64,000 bases of DNA. It comes from Nocardia higoensis NBRC 100133. Lineage in GTDB: Bacteria > Actinomycetota > Actinomycetes > Mycobacteriales > Mycobacteriaceae. Position 1 is the stretch's first letter. Every line of letters starts with the position of its first letter. Shown here in pieces: positions 8,107 through 14,926 of the stretch. The position numbers and the translations under genes were made by a program. Location of the stretch: NCBI RefSeq assembly GCF_000308595.1, contig NZ_BAGA01000185.1, positions 1-64,000 of the forward strand, read 5' to 3'. The notes beneath the pieces are model-generated. The model ran no database searches. It was not told where the DNA came from and saw nothing but the letters and a program-made list of their open reading frames with translations.

Positions 8107-9189
8107 CTACCGGCGCAGGCCGGCCGCCTCCGCGGCCGCGGTGAGTGCGTCGAGGCCGAAGGCGTCGACGGGGCCGAGTGCGCCCGTGCCGCGCAGACCG
8201 CCGTCGAGCGCGGTGTGCGCGCCCCAGGCCAGGATGGCGGCGGTGAAGGAGTAGGGATCGCCGCCGCTGAGTGTCACCGACGCCAGGACGCGGCCGTCGG
8301 CATCGGAGGCCTCCGCGACCGCCCAGGACCGGGTGCGAGCACGCGATTCCGGGCTCGGCCCGCCGGTCGATCCCTGCACGACGCGAGCCAGCGCGCTCTC
8401 GGCGAGCCGTTTCACCGGTTCGACTCGGGTCAGGGTATCGGTGAGCAGCGTCGCGACCTGCATGCCTCGTGCGGCGGCAGCCACGGGAACGCCCAGATAG
8501 ACGCCGACTTCGCGCAGACGAGGATAGGAGCGGGTCAGGGCGAAGTGCTCCGACCCGGGGACCGTCACCCCGGTATGCGGACGGCCGTCGATGTCGAAGG
8601 TGTGCAGATGCGCGCCCGTCCGCTCCGCAACGACCTGCCCGCCGCGCAGGGCGAAGCCGCGTTCGAACAGCATGCCCGCCATGGAGGCACGGGTGCCGCC
8701 GCTGGTGCCGGGGGCGGCCATGAAGTAGCCGATATCCGCCCGCACGGCCTCCGGTGCCTCGCGCAGCGCGAGCCCACCGGCCAGATTGCCGGGGACGTAA
8801 TCGAATCCGAACGCCGTCAGCAGGCCGGAGCCCGCCGCGCGGGCGCGTTCGTCGTGGTCGAAGACCGTGCGGATGAACGGCCCCTCCCCGGTGGAGTCGA
8901 AGTAATGCGCACCCGTGGCGACGGCGGCCTCCAGCGCGGGCCCGCCGAATCGCAGGAACGGCCCGACCGTCGTCACCAGCACATCGCCGCGGCCGAGCAG
9001 CGCGCGCACGGAGCCGGGATCGGTCACATCGGCGACCGCGGTCTCCGCGCCACCGAGGTCGGCGGCCAGCTTCTGCAGCGCGTCGGCGTTGCGGCCGGCC
9101 AGGACCGGGGCGGCGCCCCGCGCGGTCAGTGCCTGCGCGGTGAGGCGGCCGGTGTATCCGGTGGCCCCGAACAGGACGATCTTCGGCAT
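8107..9189 (-). CDS. Saccharopine dehydrogenase-like NAD(P)-dependent reductase
   Basis: A 360-residue protein with an N-terminal Rossmann fold (IVLFGATGYTG at residues 4-14, then LAGRN) and VTTVGPFLRFGGPALEAAVATGAHYFDSTGE, the signature of the saccharopine dehydrogenase/trans-acting enoyl reductase family common in Mycobacteriales. Such proteins reduce lipid or polyketide intermediates in some species, but many are unassigned. It is a single gene with a 175-bp gap to the convergent TetR gene and a 154-bp gap from the thiocyanate hydrolase cluster upstream, so it is probably transcribed independently. The substrate cannot be told from the sequence. Confidence 0.75.
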   Translation of the reverse strand: MPKIVLFGATGYTGRLTAQALTARGAAPVLAGRNADALQKLAADLGGAETAVADVTDPGSVRALLGRGDVLVTTVGPFLRFGGPALEAAVATGAHYFDSTGEGPFIRTVFDHDERARAAGSGLLTAFGFDYVPGNLAGGLALREAPEAVRADIGYFMAAPGTSGGTRASMAGMLFERGFALRGGQVVAERTGAHLHTFDIDGRPHTGVTVPGSEHFALTRSYPRLREVGVYLGVPVAAAARGMQVATLLTDTLTRVEPVKRLAESALARVVQGSTGGPSPESRARTRSWAVAEASDADGRVLASVTLSGGDPYSFTAAILAWGAHTALDGGLRGTGALGPVDAFGLDALTAAAEAAGLRR

Positions 9190-9343
9190 TCGCCGTCACC
9201 TACGTTCTTCTCGTCGATCGGAGGAGAAGGCGGTTGTGCCGACCGCCTCCCATGCCCCACCCTAGGGACTCGTCGCGCACCGTGTGCGAGTCCTGCCTCG
9301 ACGACAGGGCTCGCACACGGCCGAACGGACCATTCGTGCAGGA

Positions 9344-9670
9344 CTATTCGCGAAGGAACCGGTCGCGCACCATGTCCATGCGCGCGCGCAGTTCGTCCGG
9401 GCTGATGACTCCGCGCTCGAGCAACTCGTGCGCGGTGACGACGGCCGAGCGGGCGCGTACCGGGAAATCGCGGTAGATGGTCTCGCCGAGGGCGTCTTCG
9501 GCATGCCGGCGCTCGAGATTGTCGAGCGCGCCGCGCCACGACAGGCATTCACAGGTGGCCTGCATGCTCGACTCCCACGGATCGGGCCTGCGATCCAGGT
9601 CGGGCAAGCCGGCCTCGCGGGTGGCGCCGGCAGGCAGCGTGCTCAGCAGGACGTCGTAGGGTCCGGTCAC
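9344..9670 (-). CDS. Nitrile/thiocyanate hydrolase accessory protein (P15K-like)
   Basis: A 108-residue protein resembling the N-terminal half of nitrile hydratase beta subunits (WESSMQATCECLSWRGALDNLERRHAEDALGETIY, then ELLERGVISPDELRARMD). Small stand-alone proteins of this kind act as activators that help insert the cobalt and oxidise the cysteine ligands in cobalt nitrile hydratases and in thiocyanate hydrolase. It is the last gene of the cluster, and its GTG overlaps the gamma subunit stop by 4 bp. It is clearly paralogous to the beta-like subunit at 10748-11173, but it sits after the metal subunit, as activators usually do. Confidence 0.75.
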   Translation of the reverse strand: MTGPYDVLLSTLPAGATREAGLPDLDRRPDPWESSMQATCECLSWRGALDNLERRHAEDALGETIYRDFPVRARSAVVTAHELLERGVISPDELRARMDMVRDRFLRE

Positions 9671-10377
9671 GAGCGGGCCTCCCGTCGCATCGCGTCGTCG
9701 GCCTGATCCGGTGGCTTGGCCGCGGTCCAGTCGACCTGGGGGAGCGCGACGCCGATCATGGTGTCGCGGGTGACGATCGCGGCGAGCTGATCCTCGGTCC
9801 AGCCCTCGGTGCCCGCCGGGCGCATCGGCATCACCATGAAGCGGGACTTCTGGTTCGAATCGTGAACCCGCACCTCGACTTCCGGCGGGAAGCGCAGGCC
9901 GAACTCGGCGAGCACCTCGCGCGGCCAGCGGACCAGGCGCCTGCGGTAGTTCGGTGTCCGGTACCAGTCGGGCGACATGCCGAGCACCGGGCGCGGATAG
10001 CACGAGCACAGGGTGCACACGATCACGTTGTGCACCTGCGGGGTGTTCTCGAGGACGTAGAAGTAGGTGTAGTCGCTCGGGGTGCCCGAGCCGGTCGGGT
10101 CGCGCCAGTCGATGCCGATCTCCTTGCACGTCTCGGTGCCGTCGGCGAGCAGACGCGCTTTGAAATCCGGGTCGAGCCAGGCGCGTGCGACGAGCCGCGA
10201 CCCGCCGTGCGGGCCCACCGCCTCGGCCCACTCGGAGAACCTGCGGTGGTCTTCCCGGGAGAACAGGCCCTTCTCGATGGCCAGTTCGCGGATCGCCGTC
10301 TCCAACACCTCGAACTCGCTGATCTGCTCACCGGTCTGGATCGGGGCGTGCGCGTCGTGATCGTGATCGTGGCTCAA
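9667..10377 (-). CDS. scnC: Thiocyanate hydrolase gamma subunit (cobalt-binding)
   Basis: A 236-residue metallo-subunit. Residues 121-126 are CTLCSC, the Co(III)-type claw shared by cobalt nitrile hydratase alpha and thiocyanate hydrolase gamma; two of the cysteines are normally oxidised to sulfinic/sulfenic acid. The flanking VCTLCSCYPRPVLG, WYRTPNYRRRLVRWP and DSNQKSRFMVMPMRP, and the His/Asp-rich N-terminus, resemble thiocyanate hydrolase gamma as I recall it more than nitrile hydratase alpha. The enzyme converts thiocyanate to carbonyl sulfide and ammonia. A TTG start at 10377 is chosen because GAGGAGG lies 9 nt upstream and no ATG/GTG fits. The length is close to the roughly 240 residues of known gamma subunits. 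Confidence 0.78.
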   Translation of the reverse strand: MSHDHDHDAHAPIQTGEQISEFEVLETAIRELAIEKGLFSREDHRRFSEWAEAVGPHGGSRLVARAWLDPDFKARLLADGTETCKEIGIDWRDPTGSGTPSDYTYFYVLENTPQVHNVIVCTLCSCYPRPVLGMSPDWYRTPNYRRRLVRWPREVLAEFGLRFPPEVEVRVHDSNQKSRFMVMPMRPAGTEGWTEDQLAAIVTRDTMIGVALPQVDWTAAKPPDQADDAMRREARS

Positions 10378-10418
10378 CGGATTTCGTCCTCCTCGGCGGA
10401 TTCGTGCTGCTGGATGGA

Positions 10419-10751
10419 TCAGGACTGCTGCGCGGGCTCGGCGTCGGTGGCGGGCTCGAGCCAGCGTTCGGAGACCTCGGTCTCGAGGGTGTCGCCCGGG
10501 CAGCCGGTGTAGGCGGGCCACAGCTCCGTCTGCCGGAACCGCACCACGTAGAACGGTTCGACGCGACCGTCGTCGCGCCCCCACGCCTCGTCTTCCGGAA
10601 TAACCCATTCCGGCCGGTAGTCCACGACGACGCCGGTGTGGCCGCGGGTGTAGGCCTGCGTGCGCGTGTGGAACATGCTGGTGGCCTGCCGGACGGTCAC
10701 CCGGTCACCGCGGCGGAATCTGCGGTGCGCTTGTACGGGATCGGTCGTCAT
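10419..10751 (-). CDS. scnA: Thiocyanate hydrolase alpha subunit
   Basis: A 110-residue protein corresponding to the C-terminal, SH3-like half of nitrile hydratase beta: FRRGDRVTVRQATSMFHTRTQAYTRGHTGVV, then EPFYVVRFRQTELWP. In thiocyanate hydrolase this half is a separate polypeptide (alpha), whereas nitrile hydratase has it fused to the N-terminal half. That split, with the following gamma-like subunit, is the main reason for the thiocyanate hydrolase call. The ATG overlaps the beta gene stop by 4 bp. A toyocamycin-type or other split nitrile hydratase is the main alternative. Confidence 0.75.
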   Translation of the reverse strand: MTTDPVQAHRRFRRGDRVTVRQATSMFHTRTQAYTRGHTGVVVDYRPEWVIPEDEAWGRDDGRVEPFYVVRFRQTELWPAYTGCPGDTLETEVSERWLEPATDAEPAQQS

Positions 10752-11173
10752 CGCGATCCTCCCGATCTGGCGCGGACCTCGTCGATCTTCGCCGACAGTT
10801 CGTCCGGGGTGATGTGCCCCTTGGCGACGAGGGTCTTCGCCGCCACGGTCACCCAGCGCGCGTAGTAGGGCAAGCCGAAATACAGTGTCGCGCCGAGATC
10901 GTTCTCGGCGCGCCTGCGCTCCTCGGAGTTCCACACCCCGCGCCAGCCCAGGCATTCACACGTGACGTAGGTGTTCATCTCCCAGGCTTCTTCCTCCTTC
11001 TCCAGAAATTCGACCGGGAGGTCGGGTTGTCCGCCGACGTCGTGCAGGACGTGACGCAGGGCGGCGAACAACTCGTCGGAGATCTTGTAGGGGGAGTCCA
11101 GCGGTTGCCGGACGGACGGCGCGATGGCGGCGACGCGCTGCTGTAGCCGATCGAACCCGAGCGGTGCGTTCAT
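10748..11173 (-). CDS. scnB: Thiocyanate hydrolase beta subunit
   Basis: A 141-residue protein equal to the N-terminal half of nitrile hydratase beta. It carries EEAWEMNTYVTCECLGWRGVW, SEERRRAENDLG, LYFGLPYYARW and LVAKGHITPDELSAKIDEV. It is the first gene of the cluster, with an ATG at 11173 preceded by GGAG, and it lies 44 bp after an unrelated secreted-protein gene on the same strand. Order beta-alpha-gamma-activator matches the scnBAC layout described for Thiobacillus. Confidence 0.75.
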   Translation of the reverse strand: MNAPLGFDRLQQRVAAIAPSVRQPLDSPYKISDELFAALRHVLHDVGGQPDLPVEFLEKEEEAWEMNTYVTCECLGWRGVWNSEERRRAENDLGATLYFGLPYYARWVTVAAKTLVAKGHITPDELSAKIDEVRARSGGSR

Positions 11174-11217
11174 GGGTGCTCCAACGGAATTCGGGGCCGG
11201 ATTCTCGGGTGGTCCGC

Positions 11218-11694
11218 TCAGCCCAGCGACAGGCACCCTTGGAAGGTCTGGAAATCGCCCGCGAATCCCATGCCGCCGGTGCAGGTCGGCGTCGAGGTAC
11301 CCGTGACCGTCACCGTGGCGCCGGGACCTGCGATCCCGATCGCGAGTCCGGGCCGCACGCCGTCGGTGGTCACCGTCGCACCGGGGCCGAGCGCGATGGC
11401 CGCGGGACCGGACCATGGGGTGGCGGCGGAAGTCGCGATGCCGCCGTTCTGGGCGATGGCCAGCGACAGGCTGGTCGCACTCGCCTGGGCCGACGCGTCG
11501 CCGCCGAATCCGTAGGCGGCCGCGGCGCCGCCCGCGCTGGTCGCCGAGCACCCGGCGTCGGCTGCGGTGACGCTGACCGAGTTCGCGCCCGGTGCCGGAC
11601 AGGATGCGGTTTCAGCGGCCGCGTGAGGGGCGCTCAGCAGGCACAGGGCCGCGAACGGCGTGGCTGTGAGCAGGGCCGCGGTTCCACGATGCAT
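11218..11694 (-). CDS. Secreted Ala/Gly-rich protein
   Basis: A 158-residue protein with a clear Sec signal peptide (hydrophobic core LLTATPFAALCLLSAP, cleavage near AAAE). The mature part is Ala/Gly/Ser/Thr-rich with alternating small residues and four cysteines (CPAPGANS, AGCSATS, PTCTGGM, GCLSLG), probably two disulfides. It resembles uncharacterised Nocardia secreted proteins of beta-rich, filament-like composition, but I do not recognise a family with certainty. A good ribosome site (GAGGAG) precedes the ATG. The short 44-bp gap to scnB leaves open whether transcription reads through into the thiocyanate hydrolase cluster. Confidence 0.7.
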   Translation of the reverse strand: MHRGTAALLTATPFAALCLLSAPHAAAETASCPAPGANSVSVTAADAGCSATSAGGAAAAYGFGGDASAQASATSLSLAIAQNGGIATSAATPWSGPAAIALGPGATVTTDGVRPGLAIGIAGPGATVTVTGTSTPTCTGGMGFAGDFQTFQGCLSLG

Positions 11695-11846
11695 GGCTAC
11701 TCCTCGGCGTGACCAGTGGTCACGAGGGCGGTCGAGAAGAGCCGTCGTAACCGGTCACGCGGTTGTCGGTGCTGTGCTCTCGGACGTGGATCTCTGTGTG
11801 GCCGCGTCTCATCTGCGCTGGCGGCACACCTCCCACGCTAACTCGC

Positions 11847-11879
11847 ATTCGATCCATATTCGATCTAGATTCGGTCACG
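11847..11879 (+). repeat. Three tandem 11-bp direct repeats
   Basis: ATTCGATCCAT, ATTCGATCTAG and ATTCGGTCACG follow one another in exact 11-bp phase, one helical turn. This spacing is that of binding sites for OmpR/PhoB-type response regulators (for example PHO boxes). It lies about 155 bp upstream of the secreted-protein start. Confidence 0.55.
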
Positions 11880-11955
11880 GCCGTCGCGACACGCGCGGGC
11901 GGCGGGCTGCGATTAACACATGCCGGACCGGCCCCGATATCCCCATCGGTTGGGG

Positions 11956-11975
11956 GACAACATAATTCGTCACAT
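11956..11975 (+). promoter_or_regulatory. Motif shared with 40737-40756
   Basis: GACAACATAATTCGTCACAT matches GACAACATATTTCGTGACAT at 40737-40756 at 18 of 20 positions; both are in intergenic regions. It ends 66 bp ahead of the lipoprotein start. Function unknown. Confidence 0.45.
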
Positions 11976-12040
11976 TCAGGTCTCGGTGAGGCTCGTCGGC
12001 GCAGGTCCGCGACGCCGGGACGATCGACGGAGGGGTGCGC

Positions 12041-12724
12041 ATGAACGTCAAACTTTCGGTCCTGGCGGCGATCGCCGCAGCCGCAGGCCTGCTCACGGGC
12101 TGCGACGGCGACGACCAGTCGGTCACGCTGCCGAGCAGCATCGCGGTTCCGAGCGGAGTGCCCGAACCGGCGGCGGGGCAGTCGGGCGACGACGCGCCGA
12201 ACCAGTCGCAGACTCCCGCTCCCGCCAGCCCGGCCCCACCGGACGGCGACCCGGGTGGCGCGACGAGCCCGGCCGCAACCGCGCCGGTCACCGCACCGGG
12301 AGCACCGGACGGCAGCGGGAACGGTCTGTGCCTGGACCCGACATCCGAGCTGGTCGCCTCGGCGATCGCCGGATTGGAGACGCCCCCCGAAGGTACGACG
12401 TGGCGTATCCGAGAGGCGAGCAAGGATCCGATCTCCGACGGGTGCGAGGACTTGCTGTCCTATGTGGCGGTGGAGTGGGGGGAGGGGATACACCCGGGCG
12501 TGCACCTGTTGTTCTTCACCGAGGGCCGGTACCTGGGGACGGGTTCGAAGGAGCCCTACTCGTACACCACCGTGATCGACAAGTCCGTCGCGACGGTGTC
12601 GGTCGAATACCGCTGGCCGCGCGAGGAGGACCCGCTGTGCTGCCCGCAGGGCGTGAACCTGGTCGTGTACTACCTGTCCGCCGACGGCGAGCTGACCGTC
12701 AACGGGGAGTTCCCGCCCAACTGA
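12041..12724 (+). CDS. LppP/LprE-like lipoprotein
   Basis: A 227-residue lipoprotein. The signal peptide ends in the lipobox LLTGC (Cys21), then comes a long Pro/Ala/Ser/Gly linker to about residue 95. A globular domain with paired cysteines (NGLCLDP, SDGCEDL, LCCPQG) and HLLFFTEGRYLGTGSKEP matches the LppP/LprE family of mycobacterial cell-envelope lipoproteins, whose function is largely unknown. The ATG at 12041 is preferred over the GTG at 12035 because GGAGGGG is placed correctly for it. It is anchored on the outer face of the cytoplasmic membrane. Confidence 0.75.
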   Translation: MNVKLSVLAAIAAAAGLLTGCDGDDQSVTLPSSIAVPSGVPEPAAGQSGDDAPNQSQTPAPASPAPPDGDPGGATSPAATAPVTAPGAPDGSGNGLCLDPTSELVASAIAGLETPPEGTTWRIREASKDPISDGCEDLLSYVAVEWGEGIHPGVHLLFFTEGRYLGTGSKEPYSYTTVIDKSVATVSVEYRWPREEDPLCCPQGVNLVVYYLSADGELTVNGEFPPN

Positions 12725-12827
12725 CGCCGGTGGCGTGTCCTGCGGGCCGCGCCGCGGGTTTGGGTGAGACTGGCGATGGTATGTCCCTTTCGGGTGAGTC
12801 CACATCGCGCAGTTTCAAGGAGGAAAC

Positions 12828-13082
12828 GTGCAGCAGTCAGCGACCGGCGTCTTCCGAGTTCGATTCGCTCCGTTGATCGACGCCGACCCCGGCGGTGGTC
12901 TCGCGGGCGTCGCAGTCGACGAGCCCGCCACATTCGCCAGGGAGTTGAAGGCGGCCGGCGCGATGGTGGTGCACGGCGCCTATCCGGATCCGGTCACGAT
13001 CGGCGCGAGCCGCGATGCCGCCGACCGGATCGGCAGCCTCTCCTTCGTCGAAGTCGTCGATCCGCTCGTCGAGCCCGACTGA
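12828..13082 (+). CDS. Small hypothetical protein
   Basis: An 84-residue soluble protein I do not recognise. The GTG start is strongly supported by AAGGAGGAAA just upstream, and codon use looks like that of neighbours. It is slightly acidic, without signal peptide. It lies 103 bp after the lipoprotein gene and converges on the ABC exporter operon, with a hairpin overlapping both stop codons. Confidence 0.6.
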   Translation: MQQSATGVFRVRFAPLIDADPGGGLAGVAVDEPATFARELKAAGAMVVHGAYPDPVTIGASRDAADRIGSLSFVEVVDPLVEPD

Positions 13083-13109
13083 TCCCGAACCGATCCGGAC
13101 GGGGATCAG
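13079..13109. terminator. Bidirectional hairpin overlapping two stop codons
   Basis: CTGATCCC (13079-13086) pairs with GGGATCAG (13102-13109) around 15 nt. The stem includes the stop codons of both convergent genes, so it could end transcripts from both sides. Confidence 0.5.
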
Positions 13110-14926
13110 CCGCCGACCTCGCTGGATACCGGATGGCGCGCGGTGATCGAATCGCGCGCCCATACCGCGTGCAGGCGGGCGTAGCGCCCGTCGCGGGCGA
13201 CCAGATCCTCGTGCGGGGCGTCTTCGACGATGCGTCCGTCGTGGAACACCAGCACCCGGTCGGCGGTCTCGGCGGTGTGCATCCGGTGGGCGATCGTCAG
13301 CGTGGTCCGGCCCCTGGTGAGCCGGGTCAGCGCGCGCTGCACCCGCACATCGGTGCCCGCGTCCACGCCGCTGGTGGCCTCGTCGAGCACCAGCAGATCC
13401 GGATTCACCAGGGCGGTCCTGGCCAGCGCGACGAGCTGACGCTCACCGGCCGACAACGATTCTCCCCGCTGACCGACCCTGGTCGCCAGGCCGTCGGGCA
13501 GGCCCTCGATCCAGTCGGTGAGCCCGAGCTGCGCGAGTACGGCGAGCACCTCGTCCTCGGTGGCGTCCACACCGCCGAGCGCGATGTTCTCCCCGACGGT
13601 GCGATCGAACAGGAACGCGTCCTGGGGCACGATCGCCACCCGGCGGGTGAGCGCCTCGTCGGTGATGGCGGTGATGTCGACGCCCCACATCGTGAGGGTG
13701 CCCGAGGTCGGCAGCAGCTGTTTGGTCACCAGTTTCGCGAAGGTGCTCTTGCCGGAACCGGTTTCACCGACCACCGCCACATGTTCGCCCGGTGCGAGCC
13801 GGACGTCGATGTCGCGCAGGGCGGGACGGCCCGGCACATATTCGAAGCCGAGTCCGGACAGCTCCACCGCGGGCGGGCCGGACGGCAGGGCGACCGCCGA
13901 GCCGGCCGAATCCCGCTCCGGCGCGGGTAGATCGAGAATCTCCACGACGCGCCGCAATCCCGCCTCGGCATTGCGGGCGTCGGCGAGGCTGGACACCGCG
14001 AATTGCATGGGGCGGACGAAGAAGGTCACCAGGAACAGGAACGCGACGATATCGCCCGCGCTCAGCCGCAGATCGACGCCGAACACCCCGACACCGGCCG
14101 CCGCACCCACCACCAGCACCGCCGTGGTGATCAGACCACTGGCGATCTCGCCGATGGAGACGTTGAAGCCCATCGGCCACAGGGTCCGTCGCTGTGCGTC
14201 GAGCACCGCGTCGACCCGGGCGTCGACCCGTTCGCGCATCCGCTTCTCGATGCCGTAGCCGCGGATCGTATCGATGCCGACCAGCATCTCGAGCAGACTC
14301 GCGTAGAGCTCGCCGACGGCCGCGCGCACGACGTCGAAACGGCGCGCCACCCACCTCTGCAGCGTGCGTCCCGCTATCGGCACCATGACGCCGACCAGCA
14401 GCACCAGCAGCGCCAGCGGCCACGAGTAGACCGTCATGACGATCAGCGCCAGCAGCATCTGGGAGAGGTTCTGGACCAGCGTGATCCCGCCGGACTGGGC
14501 GTAGAGGGTGACGATGTCGACGTCGTTGGTGACCCGGGCGACCAGCGACCCGGCCGAGTCGGCGCGCGGATCGGCGGGCGACAGGCGCAGGATGCGCTCG
14601 AAGGCGGCCACCCGCAGATCCCGTAGCGCGCTCTCGACGGTCCGCACGAGCTGCAGGTTCATCAGCGCCGAGGCGAGCATCGCCAGCAGCACGGCGATCA
14701 CGCCGGTGGCCACCGCGAGCGTGACCACCCGGCTCCGGGTGGCCTCGTCGACCTCGCCGATCAGGGCATGGTCCAGCGCCCACTGGATGGTCACCGGGAT
14801 GACGATGCGCCCGGACGCGGCGACGACGGCCAGCAGCAGGATCGAGACCACGACGCGCCGCGGGAACACGGTGTCGCGCCGGATCCGGCGCAACAGCGCG
14901 GTGGTGCTGTAGCGGGTCTCGCTCAT
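13106..14926 (-). CDS. ABC exporter half-transporter (ATP-binding/permease), subunit 2
   Basis: A 606-residue half-transporter. A six-helix membrane domain (about 25-320) is followed by an ATPase domain with Walker A GETGSGKST, a degenerate signature LSAGE in place of LSGGQ, a complete Walker B LLVLDEAT with the catalytic Glu, and switch His in IAHRMHT. Its partner at 14923-16803 has the converse set of features, so together they make a heterodimer with one full and one degenerate ATP site. Start overlaps the partner's stop by 4 bp. The substrate is unknown; relatives export drugs, lipids or peptides. Confidence 0.85.
   Translation of the reverse strand: MSETRYSTTALLRRIRRDTVFPRRVVVSILLLAVVAASGRIVIPVTIQWALDHALIGEVDEATRSRVVTLAVATGVIAVLLAMLASALMNLQLVRTVESALRDLRVAAFERILRLSPADPRADSAGSLVARVTNDVDIVTLYAQSGGITLVQNLSQMLLALIVMTVYSWPLALLVLLVGVMVPIAGRTLQRWVARRFDVVRAAVGELYASLLEMLVGIDTIRGYGIEKRMRERVDARVDAVLDAQRRTLWPMGFNVSIGEIASGLITTAVLVVGAAAGVGVFGVDLRLSAGDIVAFLFLVTFFVRPMQFAVSSLADARNAEAGLRRVVEILDLPAPERDSAGSAVALPSGPPAVELSGLGFEYVPGRPALRDIDVRLAPGEHVAVVGETGSGKSTFAKLVTKQLLPTSGTLTMWGVDITAITDEALTRRVAIVPQDAFLFDRTVGENIALGGVDATEDEVLAVLAQLGLTDWIEGLPDGLATRVGQRGESLSAGERQLVALARTALVNPDLLVLDEATSGVDAGTDVRVQRALTRLTRGRTTLTIAHRMHTAETADRVLVFHDGRIVEDAPHEDLVARDGRYARLHAVWARDSITARHPVSSEVGG

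Larger units (their letters stand above)
11695..12040. promoter_or_regulatory. Divergent promoter region, 346 bp
   Basis: No convincing gene. It holds three 11-bp direct repeats (11847-11879) and the motif at 11956-11975, both AT-rich against the background, between the divergently transcribed secreted protein/scn genes and the LppP-like lipoprotein gene. Confidence 0.5.

Noticed and set aside
9344..11173. Reading the cluster as ordinary cobalt nitrile hydratase
   Set aside because: Nitrile hydratase beta is normally one polypeptide; here it is split, and the metal subunit flanks and His/Asp-rich N-terminus fit thiocyanate hydrolase gamma better. Kept as the main alternative, not the primary call.
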